The notes under the pieces are model-generated. The model had not been told where the DNA came from, searched no databases, and worked only from the letters and a program-made list of their open reading frames with translations. Both the position numbers and the translations under genes were made by a program. A DNA stretch of 64,000 bases from Mycobacterium marinum (GTDB lineage Bacteria > Actinomycetota > Actinomycetes > Mycobacteriales > Mycobacteriaceae). Below, one piece after another: positions 27,079 to 36,603 of the stretch (within the stretch, counting starts at the first letter, position 1; every line of letters begins with the position of its first letter). Location: contig NZ_CP024190.1 of the NCBI RefSeq assembly GCF_003391395.1, forward strand, positions 1,488,001 to 1,552,000, read 5' to 3'.

Positions 27079-27768
27079 ATGACAAGGCTAACTGTGGATT
27101 CCGACCAGGTTCTGGACCAGGCGCCGGCACAATCCGGTCAACCGGAGGAACCGCAAGCGACCGCCGAGATCGTCTTCAAAGGCCGCAACGTCGAGATTCC
27201 CGACCACTTCCGTACCTACGTTTCGCAGAAACTCTCCCGCTTGGAGCGGTTCGACCGAACCATCTACCTGTTCGACGTCGAACTCGACCACGAACGCAAC
27301 CGTCGCCAGCGCAAGTCTTGTCAGCGGGTGGAGATCACCGCGCGCGGCCGGGGGCCGGTTGTGCGCGGCGAGGCCTGCGCCGACAGCTTCTACGCCGCCC
27401 TGGAATCTGCGGTGGTCAAGGTTGAGAGCCGGCTGCGGCGCACCAAGGACCGGCGCAAGGTTCACTACGGCGACAAGACCCCGGTTTCGGTAGCCGAGGC
27501 GACCGCGACGGTGACAGCGCCCGAAATGGCTTTCGCTGCGGAGCCGGCCGAGCCGCACGAACACGATGGGGCGGTGTTGGACCACCAGCCCGGGCGGGTC
27601 GTGCGCACCAAGGAACACCCGGCCAAGCCGATGTCGGTCGATGATGCGCTCTACGAGATGGAACTCGTCGGACACGACTTCTTCTTGTTCTTCGACCAGG
27701 AGACCGAGCGGCCAACCGTGGTGTACCGCCGGCATGGCTATGACTACGGGTTGATCCGATTGTCGTGA
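27079..27768 (+). CDS. hpf: Long-form ribosome hibernation promoting factor (HPF/RaiA), Rv3241c homologue
   Basis: This cytosolic protein binds the 30S decoding region and promotes 100S dimers or protects resting ribosomes in stationary or hypoxic cells. The 229-residue product has the N-terminal S30AE/YfiA domain at about 29-128 (VFKGRNVEIPDHFRTYV, basic LRRTKDRRKVHYGD) and the conserved C-terminal dimerisation domain at about 172-229 (VVRTKEHPAKPMSVDDALYEMEL, ending HGYDYGLIRL). ATG at 27079 begins MTRLTVDSDQ; upstream in-frame GTG (27046) and TTG (27070) codons are alternatives. It lies immediately upstream of secA1. Confidence 0.93.
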   Translation: MTRLTVDSDQVLDQAPAQSGQPEEPQATAEIVFKGRNVEIPDHFRTYVSQKLSRLERFDRTIYLFDVELDHERNRRQRKSCQRVEITARGRGPVVRGEACADSFYAALESAVVKVESRLRRTKDRRKVHYGDKTPVSVAEATATVTAPEMAFAAEPAEPHEHDGAVLDHQPGRVVRTKEHPAKPMSVDDALYEMELVGHDFFLFFDQETERPTVVYRRHGYDYGLIRLS

Positions 27769-27864
27769 CCGGGCTCGACTGACGATCACCGGTCATTACC
27801 GCCTCGTCACCTACGATGGGAGTCGCCTAACCGAAGAAGACTCCTACCCACAAGGGACATTGCT

Positions 27865-30717
27865 GTGCTGTCGAAGTTGCTGCGCGTTGGCGAAGGTCGC
27901 ATGATCAAGCGCCTCAAAAAGGTCGCTGACTATGTCGAATCACTGTCCGGAGACGTCGAGAAGCTCACCGACGCCGAACTGAGGGCCAAGACCGACGAAT
28001 TCAAGAAGCGGCACGCCGAAGGCGAGAGCCTCGACGAGTTGCTGCCTGAAGCCTTCGCGGTGGCTCGCGAAGCCGCATGGCGAGTGCTCGATCAGCGCCC
28101 GTTCGAGGTCCAGGTGATGGGTGCGGCCGCGTTGCACCTGGGCAACGTCGCCGAGATGAAGACCGGTGAGGGCAAGACCCTGACCTCGGTGTTGCCGGCC
28201 TACCTCAACGGCATCGGCGGCAAGGGCGTGCACATCGTCACCGTCAACGACTATCTGGCCAAACGCGACAGCGAGTGGATGGGCCGGGTGCACCGCTTCC
28301 TGGGGCTGGACGTGGGCGTGATCCTGGCCCAGATGACGCCGGAGGAACGTCGTGTCGCCTACAACGCCGACATCACCTATGGGACCAACAACGAGTTCGG
28401 CTTCGACTATCTGCGCGACAACATGGCCCACACGCTCGACGACTGCGTCCAGCGCGGGCACAACTTCGCGATTGTCGACGAGGTCGACTCCATCCTGATC
28501 GACGAGGCCCGCACCCCACTGATCATCTCCGGTCCCGCCGACGGCAGCTCGAACTGGTACACCGAATTCGCCCGGCTCGCACCGCTGATGGAAAAAGACA
28601 CCCATTACGAGGTCGACCTGCGTAAACGCACCGTCGGGGTGCATGAGCTCGGGGTGGAGTTCGTCGAAGACCAGCTCGGCATCGACAACCTCTACGAGGC
28701 CGCCAACTCGCCGTTGGTCAGCTACCTCAACAACGCCCTGAAGGCGAAGGAGCTGTTCAACCGCGACAAGGACTACATCGTCCGCAACGGTGAAGTGCTC
28801 ATCGTCGACGAGTTCACCGGCCGGGTGTTGATCGGCCGGCGCTACAACGAAGGCATGCACCAGGCGATCGAGGCCAAGGAGCACGTCGAGATCAAGGCCG
28901 AGAACCAGACGCTGGCGACCATCACGCTGCAGAACTACTTCCGCCTCTACAGCAAGCTTGCCGGCATGACCGGTACCGCCCAGACCGAAGCGGCCGAGCT
29001 GCACGAGATCTACAAGCTGGGTGTGGTCCCCATCCCGACCAACAGGCCGATGGTCCGCGAAGACCAGTCGGACCTCATCTACAAGACCGAGGAAGCCAAG
29101 TACATCGCGGTGGTCGACGATGTCGCCGAGCGCTACGAAAAGGGCCAACCGGTGCTGATCGGCACCACCAGCGTGGAGCGCTCGGAGTACCTGTCCCGGC
29201 AATTCACCAAACGGCGCATCCCGCACAACGTGCTCAACGCCAAGTACCACGAGCAGGAGGCCGGCATCATCGCCGAGGCGGGCCGGCGCGGAGCGATCAC
29301 GGTCGCCACCAACATGGCCGGCCGCGGTACCGACATCGTGCTGGGCGGAAACGTCGACTTTCTGACCGACAAGCGGCTGCGCGACAACGGTCTGGATCCG
29401 GTGGAGACCCCCGATGAGTACGAGCAGGCCTGGCACCAAGAACTGCCCAAGGTCAAGGAGGAGGCCGGCGACGAGGCCACCGAGGTGATCGAGGCCGGCG
29501 GCCTGTACGTGCTGGGCACCGAACGTCACGAGTCGCGGCGCATCGACAACCAGCTGCGCGGCCGTTCCGGCCGCCAGGGTGACCCCGGGGAGTCGCGCTT
29601 CTACTTGTCGTTGGGCGACGAGCTCATGCGCCGGTTCAACGGCGCCGCGCTGGAGTCGCTGCTGACCCGGCTGAACCTGCCCGACGATGTCCCGATCGAA
29701 GCCAAGATGGTCACCCGGGCCATCAAGAGCGCCCAGACCCAGGTCGAGCAGCAGAACTTCGAGGTGCGCAAGAACGTCCTCAAGTACGACGAGGTGATGA
29801 ACCAGCAGCGCAAGGTCATCTACGCCGAGCGCCGCCGCATTCTCGAGGGCGAGAATTTGCAGCAGCAGGCCAAGGACATGCTCACCGACGTCATCACTGC
29901 CTACGTTGACGGTGCGACCGTCGAAGGCTACGCCGAGGACTGGGACCTCGACGCGCTGTGGACGGCGCTGAAGACGCTGTACCCGGTGGGCATCAAGACC
30001 GACACGTTGATGCGGCGCGACCAAGACTCCGATCGCGACGACCTGACTCGTGATGAACTGCTCGAAGCCCTGCTGCAAGACGCGGACCAGGCCTATGCGA
30101 CACGAGAAGCCGAGCTCGAGGAGCTGGCCGGCGAGGGCGCGATGCGCCAGCTGGAACGCAACGTGTTGCTCAATGTCATCGACCGCAAGTGGCGTGAGCA
30201 CCTCTACGAGATGGACTACCTCAAGGAGGGCATCGGCCTGCGCGCGATGGCGCAGCGCGATCCGCTGGTCGAGTACCAGCGCGAAGGCTACGACATGTTC
30301 ATGGCCATGCTCGACGGCATGAAAGAGGAATCGGTCGGATTCCTGTTCAACGTCAGCGTCGAGGCGGTCCCGGCCCCGCAGGTTGAGGTCGCTCCCGTCG
30401 CCGAGCCCGAAGACCTGGCCGAATTTGCCACCGCGGCCGCGGCCGCGGCCCAGGAGGGGGGCGCTGGCCCCAAGACTGCGGCGGCGCGCGAAGAAGCGCC
30501 GAGTAGGTTGCGCGCCAAGGGGATTGAGGACGAGTCGCCCGCTCTGACATATTCCGGACCGTCCGAGGACGGCTCGGCGCAGGTGCAGCGCAATGGTGGT
30601 GGCGCGGCCAAGACCCCGGCGGGAGTACCCGCGGGTGGCAGCCGGCGTGAGCGACGTGAGGCCGCGCGCCGGCAGGGCCGCGGCGCCAAGCCGCCGAAGT
30701 CGGTCAAAAAGCGCTGA
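27865..30717 (+). CDS. secA1: SecA1, preprotein translocase ATPase
   Basis: SecA1 is the essential motor that drives unfolded preproteins through SecYEG. The 950-residue protein has nucleotide-binding domain 1 with Walker A TGEGKT (100-105), the DEVD box at 205-208, a preprotein cross-linking domain, NBD2 with GRGTDIVLGGN and RGRSGRQGD, helical scaffold/wing domains and a basic, disordered C-tail (RRERREAARRQGRG). The C-terminal zinc SEC-C motif of many SecAs is absent, as expected for mycobacterial SecA1. The GTG start follows AAGGGA. Confidence 0.97.
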   Translation: MLSKLLRVGEGRMIKRLKKVADYVESLSGDVEKLTDAELRAKTDEFKKRHAEGESLDELLPEAFAVAREAAWRVLDQRPFEVQVMGAAALHLGNVAEMKTGEGKTLTSVLPAYLNGIGGKGVHIVTVNDYLAKRDSEWMGRVHRFLGLDVGVILAQMTPEERRVAYNADITYGTNNEFGFDYLRDNMAHTLDDCVQRGHNFAIVDEVDSILIDEARTPLIISGPADGSSNWYTEFARLAPLMEKDTHYEVDLRKRTVGVHELGVEFVEDQLGIDNLYEAANSPLVSYLNNALKAKELFNRDKDYIVRNGEVLIVDEFTGRVLIGRRYNEGMHQAIEAKEHVEIKAENQTLATITLQNYFRLYSKLAGMTGTAQTEAAELHEIYKLGVVPIPTNRPMVREDQSDLIYKTEEAKYIAVVDDVAERYEKGQPVLIGTTSVERSEYLSRQFTKRRIPHNVLNAKYHEQEAGIIAEAGRRGAITVATNMAGRGTDIVLGGNVDFLTDKRLRDNGLDPVETPDEYEQAWHQELPKVKEEAGDEATEVIEAGGLYVLGTERHESRRIDNQLRGRSGRQGDPGESRFYLSLGDELMRRFNGAALESLLTRLNLPDDVPIEAKMVTRAIKSAQTQVEQQNFEVRKNVLKYDEVMNQQRKVIYAERRRILEGENLQQQAKDMLTDVITAYVDGATVEGYAEDWDLDALWTALKTLYPVGIKTDTLMRRDQDSDRDDLTRDELLEALLQDADQAYATREAELEELAGEGAMRQLERNVLLNVIDRKWREHLYEMDYLKEGIGLRAMAQRDPLVEYQREGYDMFMAMLDGMKEESVGFLFNVSVEAVPAPQVEVAPVAEPEDLAEFATAAAAAAQEGGAGPKTAAAREEAPSRLRAKGIEDESPALTYSGPSEDGSAQVQRNGGGAAKTPAGVPAGGSRRERREAARRQGRGAKPPKSVKKR

Positions 30718-30801
30718 TGTGCTAGCTACCCGCGGCATTGGTGATCGGCTACAGTAGGCACCCTCACCAGCTGCGCAGTGTCGCCAACAGGAGCTTGCAC
30801 G

Positions 30802-33800
30802 ATGAGCGGTGTGTCGATTTCTTCGTTCGAGAAGGTCACCTCCCGTCACAGCAAACGCCCCGGTGCGACGCCCGCGCGGACCCATCTGGCCGGTCATGCG
30901 CGCAAGGGGTTCGCCAATCTGACCCACCGCCGGCAGCCCTCGTCGGCGGCGGTTCTGCTGGTGGCCGCATTTGGCGCCTTCCTAGCCTTCCTGGACTCGA
31001 CGATCGTGAACATCGCGTTCCCCGATATCCAGAAATCGTTCCCCTCCTATGACCTCGGCGGCCTGTCCTGGATCCTCAACGCCTACAACATCGTCTTCGC
31101 CGCTTTCCTGGTCGCTGCGGGCCGGATGGCCGATTTGCTGGGCCGCAGAAGAACATTCACGTTCGGAGTGGTGATATTCACCATCGCCTCCGGGCTGTGC
31201 GCGGTGGCCGGCAGTGTCGAGTGGTTGGTGGCCTTCCGGGTGCTGCAGGGCATCGGGGCGGCGGTGCTGGTCCCGGCATCCCTGGCCCTGGTCGTCGAGG
31301 GTTTCGAGCCGGCGCGCCGAGCACACGCGGTGGGTCTGTGGGGCGCGGCCGCGGCCATCGCGTCCGGTTTGGGCCCGCCCATCGGCGGCATGCTGGTCGA
31401 CTGGGCAAGCTGGCGATGGGTGTTCCTGGTCAACATTCCCCTGGGCGTCGTCGCGGTGCTGGCAACCAGTCGGGCGCTGGTCGAAAGCCGCGCCGCGGGG
31501 CGCCGGCGCAAACCCGACCTGCGTGGTGCGACGCTGCTGGCCGGGGCGCTGGGGCTGCTTACCCTGGCACTGGTCAAGGGCCCGGATTGGGGCTGGGTGA
31601 GCGTGCCCACCCTGGCCGTGTTCGCGGCCAGCGCGATCACCCTGGTCGGCTTCGTGCTGAGTTCGATGGCCGCGCCGGTGCCGCTGGTCGAGCCGGCGTA
31701 TCTGCGCAGCCGGCCGTTCGTGGTGGGCAACCTGCTCACGCTGGTCGCCGCGGCCGGCTTCTACTGCTACGTACTGACCCACGTGCTGTATCTGAACTAC
31801 GTGTGGGGCTACTCGCTGCTGAAGGCGGGGTTCGCGATCGCGCCGGCCGCGCTTGTCGCGGCGGTGGTAGCCGCGCTGCTCGGCCGGGTAGCCGACCGCC
31901 ACGGGCACCGGGTCATCGTCACCCTCGGTGCTCTCGTCTGGGCCGGGAGCCTGTTCTGGTACCTGCAGCGGGTCGGTGCCGAACCGGATTTTCTGCGCAG
32001 GTGGTTGCCGGGCCAACTGCTGCAAGGTATCGGTGTCGGTGCGACGTTGCCGGTGCTCAGCAGCGCCGCCCTCACCGGGGTGGCTAAGGGCGGCAGCTAT
32101 GCCACCACATCGGCGGTGGTCAGCACGACGCGTCAGCTCGGCGCGGTGATCGGCGTGGCGGCCCTGGTGATCCTGATCGGCAAGCCCGAGCATGGCGCCG
32201 CCGCAGACGCGCTGCGGCGGGGATGGGCGATGGCCGCGATCTGCTTTGTCGTAGTGGCGATCGCCGCGGTGTTGTTGGGCCGTACCAAGAGCAAGCCCGG
32301 TCAGGAGCTCGAACCCGAGCCGGCGGCCGCGCCGCGCGCGGCGCCCACCACGACGGAGTCGGTGGCGGCACTGATCGCAAACCGGGCCACCGATGAGGCG
32401 GACCTGCTGGGAAATCTGCCGCTGTTCGCCGGGCTGGATGCGGCCGCCCTCGCCGAACTCGCCGATCGAGTCGAAGAAGTTGAACTGCAGGCGGGTTCGT
32501 ATCTGTTTCTTGCCGGCGACGCTTCCGACTCGCTCTACGTGATCCGCAGGGGCCGCGTGCAGGTGCTACACGGTGACATTGTGATCAAGGAGCTGGGCCG
32601 CGGCGAGGTCCTCGGGGAGCTTGGGCTGCTGATCGACGCGCCCCGCTCCGCATCGGTGCGGGCGTTGCGTGACTCCAGGCTGGTTCGGCTCACCAAGGCC
32701 CAGTTCGATCAGATCGCCGACCGTGGCGTGCTGGCGGCGCTGGTCAGGGTGCTGGCCACCCGGCTGCGTGAGGCGCCACCGCCCGCCGTTCACACCACCT
32801 CGCCCGGGGTGGTGGTGTCGGTCGTCGGGGTAGGGGCCGACGCCCCCGTGCAGTCGGTCGCGGCTGGACTGCTGACGGCCTTGTCGAAGCAGCTGCGGGT
32901 GGTGGATCCCGGCCGGGTCGACATCGACGGTCTGGACCGCGCCGAGCGTGGTGCCGACAAGGTGCTCCTGCACGCTGGCGCCCAGGATGCGGACTGGCGC
33001 GACTTCTGCCTGCGGGTCGCGGATCGGATCGTGCTGGTGACCGGGGATCCGGACCCAGGCGCGGCCGCACTGCCGGCACGAGCCCAGGGTGCGGACCTCG
33101 TCCTGGCCGGGCCGACCGCCAGCCGCGAACAACGGCGCAGCTGGGAGCAGCTGATCACGCCGCGATCGGTGCACGCGGTGCACTACCGGCGCGTGGTTCA
33201 GGACCTGCGGCCACTTGCCGCGCGCCTGGCCGGGCGATCGATCGGGCTGGTCCTCGGCGGCGGCGGTGCGCGGGGCTTTGCCCACCTCGGAATACTCGAA
33301 GAGCTGGAGCAGGCCGGGGTCGCGATCGACCGCTTCGCTGGTACCAGCATGGGGGCGGTCATCGCGTCGCTGGGAGCCAGCGGCTTGGACGCCGCCACCG
33401 CGGACGCGTACGCCTACGAGTATTTCATTCGGAACAATCCGCTGCGCGACTACGCGGTACCGATCAAGGGGCTGGTTCGTGGCCGGCGGACCCTGACGCT
33501 GCTCGAAGCTGCGTTCGGAGATCGGCTGGTGGAAGAGCTTCCGAAGGAATTCCGTTGTGTCAGCGTGGATCTGATTGCTCGGCAACCCGTCGTGCACCGC
33601 CGGGGCAGGCTCGTTGATGTCGTTGGATGTTCGCTGCGGTTGCCTGGAATCTATCCGCCGCAGGTCTACCAGGGTCGGTTGCATGTGGATGGTGGCGTGT
33701 TGGACAACCTGCCCGTGTCCACCCTGGCAACGTCGGACGGCCCGTTGATCGCGGTGAGTCTGGCCTCAGGCGAGGTGCCTGGCGCCCCGCTGCAGCCCGA

Positions 33801-34032
33801 CGGCCCGCCCCGGGTGCCCGGAATCGGCGACACCTTGATCCGCACCATGACGATCGGCAGCCAGCGCGGGGCCGATGTCGCGTTGGGCCTCGCGCAGGTC
33901 GTGATCCGTCCCGACACTTCCGCCGTTGGGCTGCTGGAATTCCACCAGATCGACGCCGCTCGCGAAGCGGGACGCGCTGCCGCCCGAGAGTCGATGCCGC
34001 AGATCATGGCGCTGCTGAATCAGCAGCGTTAG
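30802..34032 (+). CDS. MFS transporter / cNMP-binding / patatin-like phospholipase fusion, Rv3239c homologue
   Basis: A 1076-residue three-part membrane protein. Residues about 50-505 are a DHA2-type 14-helix major facilitator transporter (FLDSTIVNIAFPDIQ, GRMADLLGRRR). Residues about 536-640 are a cyclic-nucleotide-binding domain (FLAGDASDSLYVIRRGRV, GEVLGELGLL). Residues about 810-1075 are a patatin phospholipase with the oxyanion loop GGGGARGFAHLG, nucleophile GTSMG near 846 and the DGG of the Ser-Asp dyad near 961. It resembles neuropathy-target-esterase-like proteins joined to a transporter, which suggests nucleotide-gated lipid handling. The reaction and signal are unknown. ATG at 30802 has AGGAG eight bases upstream. 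Confidence 0.9.
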   Translation: MSGVSISSFEKVTSRHSKRPGATPARTHLAGHARKGFANLTHRRQPSSAAVLLVAAFGAFLAFLDSTIVNIAFPDIQKSFPSYDLGGLSWILNAYNIVFAAFLVAAGRMADLLGRRRTFTFGVVIFTIASGLCAVAGSVEWLVAFRVLQGIGAAVLVPASLALVVEGFEPARRAHAVGLWGAAAAIASGLGPPIGGMLVDWASWRWVFLVNIPLGVVAVLATSRALVESRAAGRRRKPDLRGATLLAGALGLLTLALVKGPDWGWVSVPTLAVFAASAITLVGFVLSSMAAPVPLVEPAYLRSRPFVVGNLLTLVAAAGFYCYVLTHVLYLNYVWGYSLLKAGFAIAPAALVAAVVAALLGRVADRHGHRVIVTLGALVWAGSLFWYLQRVGAEPDFLRRWLPGQLLQGIGVGATLPVLSSAALTGVAKGGSYATTSAVVSTTRQLGAVIGVAALVILIGKPEHGAAADALRRGWAMAAICFVVVAIAAVLLGRTKSKPGQELEPEPAAAPRAAPTTTESVAALIANRATDEADLLGNLPLFAGLDAAALAELADRVEEVELQAGSYLFLAGDASDSLYVIRRGRVQVLHGDIVIKELGRGEVLGELGLLIDAPRSASVRALRDSRLVRLTKAQFDQIADRGVLAALVRVLATRLREAPPPAVHTTSPGVVVSVVGVGADAPVQSVAAGLLTALSKQLRVVDPGRVDIDGLDRAERGADKVLLHAGAQDADWRDFCLRVADRIVLVTGDPDPGAAALPARAQGADLVLAGPTASREQRRSWEQLITPRSVHAVHYRRVVQDLRPLAARLAGRSIGLVLGGGGARGFAHLGILEELEQAGVAIDRFAGTSMGAVIASLGASGLDAATADAYAYEYFIRNNPLRDYAVPIKGLVRGRRTLTLLEAAFGDRLVEELPKEFRCVSVDLIARQPVVHRRGRLVDVVGCSLRLPGIYPPQVYQGRLHVDGGVLDNLPVSTLATSDGPLIAVSLASGEVPGAPLQPDGPPRVPGIGDTLIRTMTIGSQRGADVALGLAQVVIRPDTSAVGLLEFHQIDAAREAGRAAARESMPQIMALLNQQR

Positions 34033-34088
34033 GCGGCGACACCGGAAATTGTGGGTGCAATTGCTGCTGCGGGGAGCACAATCGAGTA

Positions 34089-34844
34089 ATGAAGCGTTAT
34101 CTGATCATCGGGTATGGAGCGGCGGGCTACCTGTTGTTCTTGATTGCCACTTTGTACGCTATCGGCTTCGTCGGTGCAATTGTGGTGCCGCGCAACATCG
34201 ATCACGGAATCGACGGGCCCATATGGTTGGCGGTGCTGGTCAACGTGGCGCTGCTGGGCCTGTTCGGTATTCAGCACAGCGTTATGGCGCGACCGGGTTT
34301 CAAACGTTGGTGGACGCGATTTGTGCCGAAGACGGTTGAGCGCAGCACCTACGTATTGCTGGCAAGCGCGATACTACTGCTGCTGTTCTGGCAGTGGCGC
34401 ACGATGCCGGTCGTCATCTGGGACGTGCAGTATCCGCCCGCCCGGGTGGTGCTGTGGGGGCTGTTCGGGCTGGGGTGGGTGGTCGTGTTTGCCTCGTCGT
34501 TCATGGTCAGCCATTTCGACCTGCTCGGTCTGCGTCAGGTGTATCTGGCCTGGCGTGAAAAGCCCTATACCGAAATAAAGTTTCGCGTCAATTTCTTCTA
34601 TCGGGTGGTGCGCCATCCGCTCATGCTGGGCTTTATCATCGCGTTCTGGGCAACGCCCACAATGACGGCGGGACATTTGCTGTTTGCCATTGTTACGACG
34701 GCCTACGTATTGGTCGCCGTGCCCCTGGAAGAGCGCGACTTGGTGGCCGCGCTGGGGGATCAGTACCGCGATTACCAGCGCTCGGTACCGATGTTGCTGC
34801 CGGTACCGCACCGCGGCTCGGGTAAAACGGTTGGTCAGCACTGA
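34089..34844 (+). CDS. Membrane methyltransferase-like protein (NnrU/MddA family), Rv3238c homologue
   Basis: A 251-residue protein with five or six hydrophobic helices and the C-terminal block RVVRHPLMLGFIIAFW followed by VPLEERDLVAALGDQYRDY, the signature of the isoprenylcysteine-carboxyl-methyltransferase-like superfamily. The closest functional group is MddA, which methylates methanethiol to dimethyl sulfide using S-adenosylmethionine; homologues in mycobacteria are assigned to it, while other members are annotated NnrU. ATG at 34089, 56 bp after the fusion gene. Function here is by family only. Confidence 0.8.
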   Translation: MKRYLIIGYGAAGYLLFLIATLYAIGFVGAIVVPRNIDHGIDGPIWLAVLVNVALLGLFGIQHSVMARPGFKRWWTRFVPKTVERSTYVLLASAILLLLFWQWRTMPVVIWDVQYPPARVVLWGLFGLGWVVVFASSFMVSHFDLLGLRQVYLAWREKPYTEIKFRVNFFYRVVRHPLMLGFIIAFWATPTMTAGHLLFAIVTTAYVLVAVPLEERDLVAALGDQYRDYQRSVPMLLPVPHRGSGKTVGQH

Positions 34845-34953
34845 TTTTCGGCCACCCGGCCGGTGCCGCGCGGGCGGCCCGAAGCCCGGCCGCCGGCTAT
34901 GAGTTTGGTCGTTGCCACTATGATCTTGACGGCATTTCGTTAAGTATTGGGGT

Positions 34954-35436
34954 ATGGATGTCAAGGAGGTGCTGCTGCCTGGCGTCGGTCTCCGCTACGA
35001 GTTCACTAGCCAGAAAGGCGAGCGGATCGGCATTATTGCCCGGCGCACCGGCGATTTCGAGGTCGTCGTATACGCCGCCAACGACCCGGATGCGGCGCGG
35101 CCGGTCTTCTGCCTGACCGATGAAGAGGCTGATGCGTTGGCTCAGATCCTGGGTGCACCACGGATCGCCGAGCGGTTCACCGAGCTGACCCGTGAGGTGC
35201 CCGGGCTCGAGGCGGGCCACATCATCATCGCGCCACAGAGCCCGTTCGTTGACCGGCCGCTCGGGGAGACCCATGCCCGCACCCGCACCGGCGCGTCGAT
35301 CGTGGCAATCGTGCGTGGCCAAGAGGTGGTCGCATCGCCGAACCCGGCGGAGCTGTTGCGCGAGCGCGACGTTCTTATCGTGATCGGTACCGAAGAGGGC
35401 ATTGCCGGAGTCGAGCAGATCGTCGACAAGGGCTGA
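34954..35436 (+). CDS. khtT: TrkA-C (RCK_C) regulatory subunit of a K+/H+ antiporter (KhtT-like), Rv3237c homologue
   Basis: A 160-residue soluble protein with an N-terminal alpha/beta part and a C-terminal RCK_C domain (about 85-157), including AGHIIIAPQSPFVDRPLGE and the terminal ERDVLIVIGTEEGIAGVEQI. In the KhtTU systems such a protein gates a CPA2 antiporter in response to nucleotides or pH. It lies four bases upstream of the antiporter gene, which supports a two-subunit complex. The start ATG gives MDVKEVLLPGVGLRYEF. Confidence 0.88.
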   Translation: MDVKEVLLPGVGLRYEFTSQKGERIGIIARRTGDFEVVVYAANDPDAARPVFCLTDEEADALAQILGAPRIAERFTELTREVPGLEAGHIIIAPQSPFVDRPLGETHARTRTGASIVAIVRGQEVVASPNPAELLRERDVLIVIGTEEGIAGVEQIVDKG

Positions 35437-35440
35437 ATCG

Positions 35441-36586
35441 GTGGAGGTTTCGAGGGCGCTGCTTTTTGAGGTCGGCGCACTCCTGACAACGCTTGCCCTG
35501 CTTGGTGCCATCGCGCGCAGATTCGCGTTGTCCCCGATCCCGGTTTATCTGCTGGCCGGCCTCTCGTTGGGCAAGGGCGGCGTCCTGCCGGTGGCCGCCG
35601 CCGACGATTTCGTCGCCACCGGCGCGCCCATCGGCATTGTGCTGCTGCTGCTGACGTTGGGTCTCGAGTTCTCCGCGACCGAATTTGCCAGCAGTCTGCG
35701 CCACCACATGCCCTCGGCCATGGTCGATATCGTCCTCAATGCCACGCCAGGGGCGGTGGCCGGCTGGCTGCTGGGGTTGGACGGTGTCGCGATCCTCGCG
35801 CTGGCCGGGGTCACCTACATCTCGTCGTCGGGCGTGGTGGCGCGGCTGCTGGAAGACCTGCGCCGGCTCGGTAACCGCGAAACACCGGCGGTGTTGTCGG
35901 TGCTGGTGCTCGAAGACTTCGCCATGGCCGGCTATCTGCCCTTGTTCACGGTGCTGGCCCTGCACGGCGATTGGCTCCATGCGCTCGGTGGAACGTTGGC
36001 CGCGATCGCAGCCCTGCTCGGGGCCTTCGCGGCGTCCTTCTACTGGGGCCATCACTTCGGCCGGCTGTTCGCGCACCCCGATTCGGAGCAGTTGTTGCTG
36101 CGGGTATTGGGCATCACCCTGATGGTTGCGGCGCTGGCCGAGACGTTGCATGCCTCGGCGGCGGTGGGCGCATTCCTGGTGGGCCTGACCCTCACCGGCG
36201 AGACCGCTGAGCGGGCCCGCAGGGTGCTGGGGCCGCTGCGCGATCTGTTCGCGGCGATCTTCTTCCTGGGCATCGGCCTGTCGGTCGCCCCCAAAGAGTT
36301 GATTCCGGCGCTCCCGGTGGCCATGGTGCTGGCCGTCGTCACCGCGGCAACCAAGGTGCTCACCGGAATGTTCGCCGCTCGACGCGACGGAGTGGCCCGC
36401 CGCGGACAGTTGCGTGCGGGTACCGCGCTGATCGCCAGAGGCGAGTTCTCACTGATCATCATCGGACTGGTCGGCGCGTCGATCCCTGCCGTAGCGGCGT
36501 TGGCGACCGCGTATGTCTTCATCATGGCGGTCGCCGGACCGGTGCTGGCCCGCTATACCGGCGGGCCGGTGGCAACCACCGCCTGA
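35441..36586 (+). CDS. khtU: CPA2-family K+/H+ antiporter (KhtU/KefB-like), Rv3236c homologue
   Basis: A 381-residue integral membrane protein with about twelve hydrophobic helices. Characteristic stretches are PIPVYLLAGLSLGKGG near the N-terminus, LTLGLEFSATEF (helix 3) and AVGAFLVGLTLTGE (the helix carrying functional residues of Kef-type antiporters). It lacks the large C-terminal RCK domain of KefB; the regulator is instead the separate KhtT-like protein. GTG start at 35441, four bases past the preceding stop. It probably exports potassium in exchange for protons. Confidence 0.88.
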   Translation: MEVSRALLFEVGALLTTLALLGAIARRFALSPIPVYLLAGLSLGKGGVLPVAAADDFVATGAPIGIVLLLLTLGLEFSATEFASSLRHHMPSAMVDIVLNATPGAVAGWLLGLDGVAILALAGVTYISSSGVVARLLEDLRRLGNRETPAVLSVLVLEDFAMAGYLPLFTVLALHGDWLHALGGTLAAIAALLGAFAASFYWGHHFGRLFAHPDSEQLLLRVLGITLMVAALAETLHASAAVGAFLVGLTLTGETAERARRVLGPLRDLFAAIFFLGIGLSVAPKELIPALPVAMVLAVVTAATKVLTGMFAARRDGVARRGQLRAGTALIARGEFSLIIIGLVGASIPAVAALATAYVFIMAVAGPVLARYTGGPVATTA

Positions 36587-36603
36587 CCGGTCTCGGGTGG
36601 CAC

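Noticed and set aside
27940..30927. A 995-codon open frame on the minus strand opposite secA1
   Set aside because: It is an antisense shadow created by strong GC bias at third codon positions of secA1; no motif, no ribosome site, and secA1 is certain.
34845..34910. GC-rich imperfect palindromes after the MddA-like gene as a terminator
   Set aside because: Several alternative weak pairings and no T-tract; not distinguishable from random GC-rich sequence.
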